From the IMG/VR virus record IMGVR_UViG_3300030101_001522, positions 1 to 22,406 of that record: a stretch of DNA of 22,406 nucleotides; one strand, given 5' to 3'. Of the stretch, positions 12,572 through 19,089 are shown piece by piece. Source of the DNA: a virus. The position numbers were made by a program, and so were the translations under genes. The stretch's first letter is position 1; every line of letters starts with the position of its first letter. The notes beneath the pieces are model-generated. The model was not told the origin of the DNA and ran no database searches. It saw nothing but the letters and a program-made list of their open reading frames with translations.

Positions 12572-12638
12572 TCGCATAGCTTTGCTATAAAAGTGCGAGG
12601 CAGCAGGAAGATAGACATTGGAGTAGCCACCTCACACT
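12572..12638 (-). other. Two mutually exclusive stem-loops downstream of the Cro-like gene
   Basis: AGTGCGAGG (12592-12600) can pair, with one mismatch, with CCTCACACT (12630-12638) across 29 nt. Its core TGCGA (12594-12598) can instead pair with TCGCA (12572-12576), extended by TAGC-TTT-GCTA (12577-12587). The two structures cannot form together. In a minus-strand transcript the segments appear in the order of an attenuator, between the regulator and replication genes. Confidence 0.45.
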
Positions 12639-12849
12639 AAGTAAAATCAACATTAAAATCAATATCAGGTCTTATGTATGTAGGATCAAAATCTCCTAGC
12701 TGTGCTATTTGAAAAGCACGAAATGGTGGAATTACCTCCCATTTTGATACAGCACCAGGTGTTATTTTTAATATTCTTGATAAATTTCTGCAGCCATATT
12801 TAATCATTATTTCTTTTTTTCTTTTTTTTGCAAGACTGTATTGGTCCAT
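12637..12849 (-). CDS. Cro/YdaS-like helix-turn-helix repressor
   Basis: This is a 70-aa protein. MIKYGCRNLSRILKITPGAV followed by SKWEVIPPFRAFQIAQLGDF shows a Cro/YdaS-type helix-turn-helix in which LSRILKITPGAVSKWE is the recognition unit and IPPFRAFQI the following helix. Such proteins repress or switch phage promoters. The ATG at 12849 has no ribosome site but lies eight bases after a -10 box, so a leaderless message is plausible; an internal ATG at 12807 is an alternative start. It is divergent from the SSB-exonuclease operon and separated from it by the operator at 12872-12885. Confidence 0.82.
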   Translation of the reverse strand: MDQYSLAKKRKKEIMIKYGCRNLSRILKITPGAVSKWEVIPPFRAFQIAQLGDFDPTYIRPDIDFNVDFT

Positions 12850-12857
12850 GACTGTTA

Positions 12858-12885
12858 AGTATAATATTTATTTTACAAAAGTAAA
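12858..12885 (-). promoter_or_regulatory. Promoter of the Cro-like gene
   Basis: On the minus strand, -35 TTTACT (12885-12880), a 16-bp spacer and -10 TATACT (12863-12858) lead to a start only a base or so before the ATG at 12849. The -35 is the right arm of the palindrome at 12872-12885. Confidence 0.55.
12872..12885. promoter_or_regulatory. Candidate operator TTTACAAAAGTAAA
   Basis: This is an inverted repeat of TTTAC and GTAAA around four A residues. It overlaps the -35 boxes of both divergent promoters, so a dimer bound here would block both. The adjacent Cro-like protein is the obvious candidate ligand; binding is inferred, not shown. Confidence 0.55.
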
Positions 12886-12900
12886 TCTATTTGATATACT
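12872..12900 (+). promoter_or_regulatory. Promoter of the SSB-exonuclease operon
   Basis: -35 TTTACA (12872-12877), a 17-bp spacer and -10 TATACT (12895-12900) are followed by an AGGAGGT ribosome site at 12910-12916 and the ATG at 12923. The -35 contains the left arm of the shared palindrome. Confidence 0.65.
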
Positions 12901-12922
12901 TTGGTAAACAGGAGGTAGATGT

Positions 12923-13522
12923 ATGTCTATTATAGCAAAAGGAAATAATAATACAGATAATTTTATAAGTGTATCTTTGGGAGTTCACAAAGCAAGATGT
13001 GTAAGAATGATTGATCTTGGCACTCAAAGAAGTGAGTATCAGGGGGACGTGTCGTGGAAAAGGCAAGTACTTATTTCTTGGGAAGTGCCAAGTGAACTAA
13101 CTAATAGTGGAGAACCAAAGTTAATAAGCAAGTTCTATACTTTATCTTTACATGAAAAATCTAATCTTGGTAAAGATTTAACAGCGTGGAGAGGCAGGGC
13201 ATTTACAGAAATTGAAAAGCAAGAGTTTGATATAACTGCTTTGCTTGGAGTACCTTGTATGCTAAATATCGTGGATGGTAGAAATGGCAATACGAAGGTA
13301 GGTTCTGTAATGCCTTTGCAAAAGAACGATACTTTAGAGCCACAGTTTCATGAAAATCTACACTTTAGTATAGATGACTTTCAAAATGGCTCAAATGAGG
13401 CCTTTATGGCTCTTTCAGAGGGTATACGCAATATAATACTAAGAGCTAAAGAGTTAGAAAATATTAATACAGCTGTTGATAATGAAAATAACGGTGCTGA
13501 CATTGGAGATGTACCTTTTTAA
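12923..13522 (+). CDS. ssDNA-binding-protein-like phage protein
   Basis: This is a 199-aa protein. The first two-thirds are predicted beta-rich (GVHKARCVRMIDLG, SWKRQVLISWEVP, LISKFYTLSLHEKSNLGKDL, FDITALLGVPCMLNIV), consistent with an OB-fold-like domain. The C-terminus is an acidic flexible linker ending GADIGDVPF, very like the D-D-x-I-P-F tip by which bacterial SSB recruits partner proteins. It is the first gene of an operon with a Cas4/RecB-like exonuclease, which supports a role in recombination or replication. I recognise it as a common phage family, but the SSB assignment rests on tail and context. AGGAGGT supports the start. Confidence 0.72.
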   Translation: MSIIAKGNNNTDNFISVSLGVHKARCVRMIDLGTQRSEYQGDVSWKRQVLISWEVPSELTNSGEPKLISKFYTLSLHEKSNLGKDLTAWRGRAFTEIEKQEFDITALLGVPCMLNIVDGRNGNTKVGSVMPLQKNDTLEPQFHENLHFSIDDFQNGSNEAFMALSEGIRNIILRAKELENINTAVDNENNGADIGDVPF

Positions 13523-14421
13523 TGAAACTAACAAACCATTCTAAGTTGCCAGAAACTATTGTACGAGCAATAGAAAATGATCCTTACAGTTCAGAAGGCT
13601 CTGACATATCTGTAACTAGACTCATAGCACCACCTAGAATAAGAGTGTTGGAGCAAAGACATTGGAATGAGTTAGAAGAAGATGTATCTGATAAGATATT
13701 TACTCTTATTGGATCATCTGTGCATCATATTATAGAACGAGCTGTAACTGATAATGACATATCAGAACGCAGATTATTTGTAGATATAGATGGTTGGAAA
13801 CTTAGTGGTCAATTTGATCTACTTACAGCATCAGGTGATCTTATTGACTTTAAGGTTACATCAGCATGGTCTGCTCTTGAAGCACTAGAAAAAGGTAAGT
13901 CTGATTGGGAAAGACAACTTAATGTATTAGACTGGTTAATTAGATGGAATGACACAGAACTTAGAAATAAAAAAGGAAAAGAACTAGCTACAAAAAAAAT
14001 GTATATAATGGCTATCTTGCGTGATTGGTCTAAAATGAAAGTTATGACATCTGATAACTATCCTAGAAAACAAGTTGTTATGATACCTATAAACAAATGG
14101 TCATCTAAAGAACAAGACAAGTATGTAAAACAAAGAATTAGATTGCATCAACTAGCAGAGATACAAGGTGAGGATCTTATGTTATGCACTCCAGAGGAAA
14201 GATGGAGAAAAGAAACTACATATGCTGTTATGAAAAAAAATAGAAGGACAGCAGCTAGAGTCTTGTCCAGTAGGAAAGAAGCTATGAAATGGATAGAGGA
14301 CAATCATTTAAAATATGGTGTAAATGCTACTGTCATAGAGAGGAAGGGCCAAGATGTCAAATGTGAAAACTATTGTAGGGTTAACAAATTCTGCAGTTAT
14401 TATCAAGACACAGCTTTTTAA
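13522..14421 (+). CDS. Cas4/RecB-like PD-(D/E)XK exonuclease with Fe-S cysteines
   Basis: This is a 299-aa protein. It has a histidine motif GSSVHHIIER (H68/H69), the catalytic acidic residue in SGQFDLL (D99), the D-x-K motif IDFKVT (D109, K111) and a RQLNVLDWL segment like the Q motif. Four cysteines, C222, C281, C285 and C291, have the spacing of the iron-sulphur cluster seen in AddB and Cas4 nucleases (one distal Cys, then C-x3-C-x5-C). It probably resects DNA ends for single-strand annealing recombination together with the upstream SSB-like protein, to which it is joined by TAATG. Confidence 0.88.
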   Translation: MKLTNHSKLPETIVRAIENDPYSSEGSDISVTRLIAPPRIRVLEQRHWNELEEDVSDKIFTLIGSSVHHIIERAVTDNDISERRLFVDIDGWKLSGQFDLLTASGDLIDFKVTSAWSALEALEKGKSDWERQLNVLDWLIRWNDTELRNKKGKELATKKMYIMAILRDWSKMKVMTSDNYPRKQVVMIPINKWSSKEQDKYVKQRIRLHQLAEIQGEDLMLCTPEERWRKETTYAVMKKNRRTAARVLSSRKEAMKWIEDNHLKYGVNATVIERKGQDVKCENYCRVNKFCSYYQDTAF

Positions 14422-14423
14422 TT

Positions 14424-14909
14424 ATGGTAGTAAAAAGATACAACAAACCTCTAAGAGAAGTAAGGCCAGATGAGAATAAATTTTATCAAGGAAACGATAA
14501 AGATAAAAAACATTATTGGTTAACACCTCCTGAAATTTACATTCCTCTTGATCAAGAATTTAATTTTGATTTTGATCCTTGTCCTTATCCTCTACCAGAA
14601 GGATTTGATGGATTAACCTGTGAGTGGGGTAAATCTAATTATGTAAACCCCCCTTTTGGATCAATTATTCATGAAGGCAAAAAGAAAGGACCAACAGCAT
14701 GGGCAAGAAAGGCTATGGCTGAAGCTGATAAAGGAAAAGATGTTGTGTTTTTATATCCTATAGATAAATGGATATTAATGTTGCTAGAGTATGGTGCTAA
14801 AGTTCGTAACTTAAAAGATATTAAATGGTTGGCAACAGAAGATAATACTCCAGGCAAAGGCCTAGGTAGGCACATAGCTTGTTTTGTTTTAAAAGGAAAA
14901 ATAGATTGA
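14424..14909 (+). CDS. Dam-family phage DNA N6-adenine methyltransferase
   Basis: This is a 161-aa protein of the phage DNA N6-adenine methyltransferase family (PF05869 type). YWLTPPEIYIPLDQEFNFDF is followed by DPCP at 51-54 and by the catalytic NPPF at residues 75-78 in SNYVNPPFGS. It probably methylates adenine in phage DNA; the recognition site is unknown. No ribosome site is visible, and it starts two bases after the exonuclease stop, so translation is probably coupled. The stop codon lies in the left arm of the inverted repeat at 14901-14952. Confidence 0.85.
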   Translation: MVVKRYNKPLREVRPDENKFYQGNDKDKKHYWLTPPEIYIPLDQEFNFDFDPCPYPLPEGFDGLTCEWGKSNYVNPPFGSIIHEGKKKGPTAWARKAMAEADKGKDVVFLYPIDKWILMLLEYGAKVRNLKDIKWLATEDNTPGKGLGRHIACFVLKGKID

Positions 14910-14952
14910 ACGGTAGTGCCACTCTCGTATGCTTTCTTCGTTGTCAATCTAT
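14901..14952 (+). repeat. 9-bp inverted repeat around a 34-nt loop at the end of the Dam gene
   Basis: ATAGATTGA (14901-14909) is exactly complementary to TCAATCTAT (14944-14952). The left arm is the last nine bases of the methyltransferase gene including its TGA. The loop fills the gap before the MazG-like gene, where no ribosome site is seen. There is no T-run right after it. It may stabilise the message 3' end or control the next gene. Confidence 0.6.
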
Positions 14953-14968
14953 GGGTATATTTTAAACA

Positions 14969-15202
14969 ATGACAAAAAAAATATCAAGACCATTTATTGC
15001 AACTAAAGATCCTATGGTAAGAGATATACTACAACGTATGTCTGATAGATCAGATGAAGGTCTTACTAAATACAAAGTAAATATGGAAATGGCAAAGAAA
15101 CCATTTAGCAAATGGATAGATGATGTGCAAGAAGAAGCATGGGACATGATTGTCTACTTAGAAAAAGTAAGACAAGTTTTAAAAAAAAGTAAAATAATAT
15201 AA
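14969..15202 (+). CDS. MazG-like nucleotide pyrophosphohydrolase-type small protein
   Basis: This is a 77-aa helical protein. MSDRSDEGLTKYKVNMEMAK followed by FSKWIDDVQEEAWDMIVYLE carries the all-alpha pyrophosphohydrolase pattern in which a G-x-x-K-Y segment precedes an E-E-x-x-D-x-x-x-Y-L helix. Related phage MazG-like proteins hydrolyse nucleotides such as ppGpp or (d)NTPs. Only one metal-binding helix is obvious, so activity is uncertain. It lacks a clear ribosome site and follows the inverted repeat. Confidence 0.65.
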   Translation: MTKKISRPFIATKDPMVRDILQRMSDRSDEGLTKYKVNMEMAKKPFSKWIDDVQEEAWDMIVYLEKVRQVLKKSKII

Positions 15203-15239
15203 CTGTTGATAAAATGTGGACAATTTGTTAATATTGGAT

Positions 15240-15938
15240 ATGTACAACAGGGTGCTTGTTATAAGTGATTTGCACATACCTTATCATCACAAAGATGCGT
15301 TTGCATTTTTATTAGAAATTAAAAAACAATTTAAACCTGATTTTATAATTAACATAGGCGATTTGTTAGATTTTCATGCTATGTCTATGCACGATCATGA
15401 TCCTGATTTGCCTAGTCCTGGTGATGAAATGACTAGAGCTAGAGAGTATGTTAAAGAATTAGAATCTATCTTTCCTGAAGTTGTAGAAGTAGAGTCAAAT
15501 CATAGTTCTATGGTATATCGTAGAGCATTAAAGTCTGGTATGAGTAGACAGTTTTTAAAATCATATGGTGAGTTTTTAGGCACAAAAAAATGGACATGGC
15601 AAGACGACTTAACTATAACTTTACCGAACAAACAAAGATGTTTTTTTACACATGGTAGATCTGCAGATGTATTAAAAGTATCACAGTCTATGGGTATGAA
15701 CGCAGTACAAGGACATTACCATACTAAATTTTTAATATCATGGTGGGCTAACCCAGACAATTTATTTTTTGGCATGAATGTAGGATGTCTTATTAATCAA
15801 AAAAGCCTAGCATTTGCTTACGCTAAAAATTTTAAAACAAGATTCATACTAGGCTGTGGTATGATTATTGATGGTATACCTAAACTATTACCAATGGTTT
15901 TAAATAACAAAGGTAGTTGGATAGGCAAATTAGTTTAA
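15240..15938 (+). CDS. Calcineurin-like metallophosphoesterase
   Basis: The start is set at ATG 15240, giving a 232-aa protein that opens MYNRVLVISDLHIPYHH, as usual in this family; a GTG at 15216 would add eight residues. Metal-ligand motifs are visible in order: SDLH (D10, H12), GDLLD (D41), SNH (N87, H88), THG (H138) and GHYH (H159, H161). The usual GNHD/E block reads ESNHSS here, with the acidic residue after His replaced by Ser. Substrate is unknown; phosphodiester or nucleotide cleavage is likely. Its stop overlaps that of the converging gene within TTAA at 15935-15938. Confidence 0.85.
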   Translation: MYNRVLVISDLHIPYHHKDAFAFLLEIKKQFKPDFIINIGDLLDFHAMSMHDHDPDLPSPGDEMTRAREYVKELESIFPEVVEVESNHSSMVYRRALKSGMSRQFLKSYGEFLGTKKWTWQDDLTITLPNKQRCFFTHGRSADVLKVSQSMGMNAVQGHYHTKFLISWWANPDNLFFGMNVGCLINQKSLAFAYAKNFKTRFILGCGMIIDGIPKLLPMVLNNKGSWIGKLV

Positions 15939-16129
15939 ATCCAATATAATAAATAAGAATAAGCTCCAAAGATTACTACTACATACAGTTTTTGTATAAC
16001 AGAAAAACCTTTCCATGCTGCCTTAACAGATTTCCAGAAATGTTTTTTAAGTGCATCTCCAATAACTTCTGCAGCATCTTCAGTAAAGTCTTTAAGCTCT
16101 TCTTTAATTTTTTCTTTATCTAAAGCCAT
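15935..16129 (-). CDS. Small protein with C-terminal transmembrane helix (64 aa)
   Basis: This 64-aa protein has an acidic/basic amphipathic N-terminal half (KEELKDFTEDAAEVIGDALK) followed by a single predicted membrane helix near the C-terminus (LYVVVIFGAYSYLLYW). It is the last gene of the late operon in this window, with AAGGAGG immediately after the stop of the previous gene. Size and topology suit a lysis-associated or inner membrane protein, but no family is recognised. Confidence 0.72.
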   Translation of the reverse strand: MALDKEKIKEELKDFTEDAAEVIGDALKKHFWKSVKAAWKGFSVIQKLYVVVIFGAYSYLLYWI

Positions 16130-16138
16130 GATACCTCC

Positions 16139-16381
16139 TTAATTTTTTAATGGGTTTTGTATTGTAATTCTAAATTCACTAAGACTTGTTTCTAAAACAG
16201 CTATTCTTTTTTCTAACACAGATATTTCTTTTTGCATAGTCTTTATTGTTTTAGTAGATTTTGATTGTTCTAATTCGTCTAGCCTGTTATTAAATACACC
16301 CCATGTATAGAAGCCTCCTCCAATTGTTGAGATAACTCCTATAAGGACTATATATTTTTTTAATGATTCTAATATATCCAT
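16139..16381 (-). CDS. Small protein with N-terminal TM helix and coiled coil (80 aa)
   Basis: Residues about 10-28 (YIVLIGVISTIGGGFYTWGV) form a membrane helix; the rest is a heptad-like coiled coil (LDELEQSKSTKTIKTMQKEI; SVLEKRIAVLETSLSEF). This N-in topology with a cytoplasmic or periplasmic coiled coil resembles some phage lysis accessory or i-spanin-like proteins. No lipoprotein partner frame was found inside it, so a spanin call is not supported. Confidence 0.72.
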   Translation of the reverse strand: MDILESLKKYIVLIGVISTIGGGFYTWGVFNNRLDELEQSKSTKTIKTMQKEISVLEKRIAVLETSLSEFRITIQNPLKN

Positions 16382-16382
16382 A

Positions 16383-16535
16383 TTACCTACCTATTTTTTT
16401 CTGTGTTGCTTTGTGTGCTGCAGTAAAACTTTTACCAGCTCTCATCATTTTTTTCATCATAGTCATATGTTTTGTTGTATGATGTTTGCTATGTTTTTTT
16501 AGTGTAGCTTTTTGCCTGTCTGTTAATGCTGCCAT
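16383..16535 (-). CDS. Very small basic conserved phage protein (50 aa)
   Basis: The frame from ATG 16535 to TAA 16383 encodes 50 residues: MAALTDRQKATLKKHSKHHT, a Met/Lys-rich middle, and GKSFTAAHKATQKKIGR. I recognise this L-T-x-x-Q-x-x-x-L-K-x-H-S-x-H-H-T...M.x.M...M-x-x-G-x-[ST]-F-x-x-A-H-x-x-A pattern from small marine-phage proteins. The start overlaps the preceding stop as TAATG. Function is unknown. Confidence 0.78.
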   Translation of the reverse strand: MAALTDRQKATLKKHSKHHTTKHMTMMKKMMRAGKSFTAAHKATQKKIGR

Positions 16536-17896
16536 TAATAACCTCTTATTTTTCTTAGCTCTTGTTCAGCTATTTGTCTTTTTATTGTAGCATTTCTAAG
16601 TTTATTTTGATAGTCCTTTACAGGATCATTCATAGAAATAGCTGCATACTTTTTGTTATCAGTATAAATCTTTTTAGTATACTCATCAAGTGTTCGTAGA
16701 TCCTCGTAAGTATTGCCCTCATATATAGCTCTGTTATCTGTGTATTGTTTGTAATAACTAGATATATCTACTTGTTGTTTCTCCATGGACTCAGCAACAA
16801 TAATATTAGTAGCAGCTAGTTGTTTATCTATGCCTTTTACTTTGACTGCTACTTGTGCCTGTACGTCTTGCACATCTACTATTGCCATACTGTTTGCCTC
16901 AGGTTGTTCACCTTGAGGTTCTTCCTGAACTGTTGCCACAGAGGTACTTTCAGTCTGTTCAGGTTGTTCTTCCATGAACTCTTCTGTAGCTGCAGTAGTT
17001 TCTGTAGGCGTTTCTTCTGTAGGTTCTGGCTCTTCTTCAACAATTTCTGGTCCTCCAAATACCTGTAATATTTCTACTTCTTCAAACTCTTCTTCTAAAG
17101 TTTGGATCTCTTCAAATACTATCTCTTCTTCTAATGGTACTATACCTAACTCCTCTAATGCAATAGGCATAGGTATAAATTCTTCTATAAAAACTGGTTC
17201 TTCAAACAACTCTTGCCACTCTACAAACTCTTCTATTACATCTTCTATCTCTTCTATAGTTTGTTGTGGTATTACAGTAGGGTTATAAGTCATGGTAAGT
17301 TTAGCACCTAATAAATTAGGACCACCTAAATTTACAGAACTACCTCCGTCTACACCTTCCCATTCCCAGTAGAACTGGTTACTGCCTGTACCTGTGTAGC
17401 TAACAGAATCCTCATACTTAAAAGCATTGTTGCCATATCCAGCATCATTGTTTCTAGTTTGATTTACTATGGCTAAAGTATTGCCTTCATCATCTAATAT
17501 CTTTACTGTTGTTGTGTAACTGTCTTGCCCTGCTCTAGATTGACCACATTGCCAGGCAGACCCTTGCCACTCACAGTTCTGCACTATGGTAGTAGAGTCA
17601 AGTGTAATACCATTGTCTAGTTGCTGTTGGGTAGCGTGGTCAGTTAGGTTACCAGTATAATTAATACTACCTGTACCTGTAGTTTCTAACTCACCACCCC
17701 AGTCTCTTACAGTTCCTACTACATTAAATCCATTTGTAGATACACTAGGTATTGTGTTGTCTACGTTTTGATAAGAACTTGAGCTGCCTGTACCATTTGG
17801 TAACAGGTTTTCTGTGGTTACGTTTCCTGCAGTGGCTGCCCACGTTATCAAGAATGCAATTAACAATAAGAAACCACATTTAATTATCGTCTCCAT
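16535..17896 (-). CDS. Large exported protein with acidic middle region (453 aa)
   Basis: An N-terminal signal peptide (METIIKCGFLLLIAFLITWA, likely cleavage after ATA at residue 23) is followed by a beta-rich domain at about 25-206. That domain contains a cysteine pair (C108, C117) and Trp/Gly-rich strands (VSYTGTGSNQFYWEWEGVDG). Residues 213-333 are extremely rich in Glu and Pro, and residues 337-453 form a mixed-charge helical domain ending KRQIAEQELRKIRGY. The signal peptide implies transport to the periplasm of the infected cell, unusual for a late phage protein that is not a lysin. It overlaps the 207-aa exported protein gene by 17 nt, so the two are likely partners. No family is recognised. 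Confidence 0.8.
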   Translation of the reverse strand: METIIKCGFLLLIAFLITWAATAGNVTTENLLPNGTGSSSSYQNVDNTIPSVSTNGFNVVGTVRDWGGELETTGTGSINYTGNLTDHATQQQLDNGITLDSTTIVQNCEWQGSAWQCGQSRAGQDSYTTTVKILDDEGNTLAIVNQTRNNDAGYGNNAFKYEDSVSYTGTGSNQFYWEWEGVDGGSSVNLGGPNLLGAKLTMTYNPTVIPQQTIEEIEDVIEEFVEWQELFEEPVFIEEFIPMPIALEELGIVPLEEEIVFEEIQTLEEEFEEVEILQVFGGPEIVEEEPEPTEETPTETTAATEEFMEEQPEQTESTSVATVQEEPQGEQPEANSMAIVDVQDVQAQVAVKVKGIDKQLAATNIIVAESMEKQQVDISSYYKQYTDNRAIYEGNTYEDLRTLDEYTKKIYTDNKKYAAISMNDPVKDYQNKLRNATIKRQIAEQELRKIRGY

Positions 17897-18503
17897 ATAG
17901 TTGATACTCCGTTTGTATTGGTTTAAATTCTGTTTTTCTATCTATAGCTGCTCTTCGTTTTAATTTCTGTACGTACTTATCATAGTCAGGTCTTTCTACA
18001 TCATACTTCTTCCATTGCTCCGTTGCTGCTTCACCTATCTGTCCTTCGAATGGACAAGGAGTTCCAGCGTTTTCCATAGCACTAAACACTCTATCATCTT
18101 GACACAGTATAGCTATACTAGCTACACGCATATTAAAATCATACAGTAATTTACTAAGTTTCATTCTTTCACAATTCTCATCTATTATATAGCTTCCTGC
18201 TGCTACTCCAAAACCAGTTACTTGCATTGATCCTGACAAACCTACTATACACAAGTCTTGTGAATAACTACTCATGCTAGGTGCTATTGCAGAGCTTACT
18301 GGTATTGCTTGACTTTCTGTCGTGTTACTCGTGCTATTGGTCGTGGTGTTAGTTTGACCTCCTGAGTATGTGTTCGTGGTCGTTGACGTGTAACCACCCG
18401 ATATAGACGTGTTACTGCCTGAAGTATTGGTCTGATTAGACGTACTATTATCTGTCGCATATACACCTATGGTTAAAAATAAAAAAATAATTATATGTTT
18501 CAT
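17880..18503 (-). CDS. Exported Ser/Thr/Asn-rich protein with four-cysteine domain (207 aa)
   Basis: A short signal peptide (MKHIIIFLFLTIGVYA) leads into a 48-residue low-complexity stretch of Thr, Ser and Asn, then a compact domain with four cysteines (DLCIVGLSGSMQVTGFG, DENCERMKLSK, ILCQDDRVFSAM, GTPCPFEG), which could form two disulphides in the periplasm. A basic helical tail follows (YVQKLKRRAAIDRKTEF). I have seen the DENCE..kLs....C.D.Rvf.Am...GTPCP pattern among uncharacterised phage proteins, but know no function. Its start overlaps the holin-like gene stop (ATGA). Confidence 0.8.
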   Translation of the reverse strand: MKHIIIFLFLTIGVYATDNSTSNQTNTSGSNTSISGGYTSTTTNTYSGGQTNTTTNSTSNTTESQAIPVSSAIAPSMSSYSQDLCIVGLSGSMQVTGFGVAAGSYIIDENCERMKLSKLLYDFNMRVASIAILCQDDRVFSAMENAGTPCPFEGQIGEAATEQWKKYDVERPDYDKYVQKLKRRAAIDRKTEFKPIQTEYQLYGDDN

Positions 18504-18877
18504 TTCTTTCCAAACATACCAGCTGCTGGTTTAAGTCCATATATAGCTCCAAAAATACCTATCAATAACCATTGATACCATTGAGGTAATCCATTAAAGT
18601 ATTGGAAGAACAGATCTAGCTTTTCTTTCATCATGTCATCACCAAAAAATACAGCATATGCTAGTACCAGTATAGGTAATGATACAATGACAAGAACAAA
18701 CTCGTCCTTCCATCCATTATTATTATCTGCTCTTACTTGAGCTTGGTAGTCTATCTCTCCCTGAGCCATGCGATACATATGGTTGCGTTCTGCCATAGCT
18801 TCGTATTTCTTAGTTTCTTGTCTTTGTTTAAAACAATCTACTGCTGTTGATACTACTGCTCCTAACAATCCAAACAT
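18500..18877 (-). CDS. Holin-like membrane protein (125 aa)
   Basis: The start is taken at ATG 18877, where AAGGAG lies just upstream and the previous stop overlaps as TAATG; the frame extends further but overlaps the neighbour. The 125-aa product opens MFGLLGAVVSTAVDCFKQRQ, has a charged helix, then two membrane segments (FVLVIVSLPILVLAYAVFF and WYQWLLIGIFGAIYGLKPAA). This M-F-x-L-L-x-A start with membrane helices in the C-terminal half resembles holin-type proteins of marine and alphaproteobacterial phages and gene transfer agents. The role in lysis is inferred from topology and the neighbouring small membrane proteins. Confidence 0.65.
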   Translation of the reverse strand: MFGLLGAVVSTAVDCFKQRQETKKYEAMAERNHMYRMAQGEIDYQAQVRADNNNGWKDEFVLVIVSLPILVLAYAVFFGDDMMKEKLDLFFQYFNGLPQWYQWLLIGIFGAIYGLKPAAGMFGKK

Positions 18878-19089
18878 TATGTACTCCTTAAAATTAGCTC
18901 TCTTATTACAATAATCATTTGTGTACCCACCACTAAGGCAACAGTCCATATTATTTTTTTAATATTATTAATATCATCTTCTATGTGTCGTAGATGATTT
19001 TTTTCTATAGTTTCTATAGATTTGTGTATCAAACGTATATCACCTTTCATGCGTTCAATCTCTACAGTCAACTCGTTATTGCTCAACAT
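18877..19089 (-). CDS. Coiled-coil protein with C-terminal TM helix, XhlA-like (70 aa)
   Basis: The start is placed at ATG 19089 (70 aa), inside the 3' end of the previous gene; an extension to 19149 reads through that gene's cysteine-coding region in another frame and is unlikely. A coiled coil (LTVEIERMKGDIRLIHKSIE; DDINNIKKI) is followed by one membrane helix (WTVALVVGTQMIIVIREL). This layout matches XhlA-type hemolysin/lysis accessory proteins. Its last codons hold the AAGGAG site for the holin-like gene. Confidence 0.65.
   Translation of the reverse strand: MLSNNELTVEIERMKGDIRLIHKSIETIEKNHLRHIEDDINNIKKIIWTVALVVGTQMIIVIRELILRST

Noticed and set aside
12434-12636. tRNA or conserved structured RNA in the spacer
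   Set aside because: Stem-loops are present but no cloverleaf, anticodon arm or T-loop sequence can be assembled.
16139-16381. Spanin pair in the small TM/coiled-coil genes
   Set aside because: The 80-aa protein has i-spanin-like topology, but no embedded or adjacent lipoprotein with a lipobox was found.
16820-17288. Plus-strand Ser-rich and Cys/Phe-rich frames opposite the acidic exported protein
   Set aside because: They are antisense to the Glu-rich codon tract, whose complement stays open; no ribosome site or conserved pattern.
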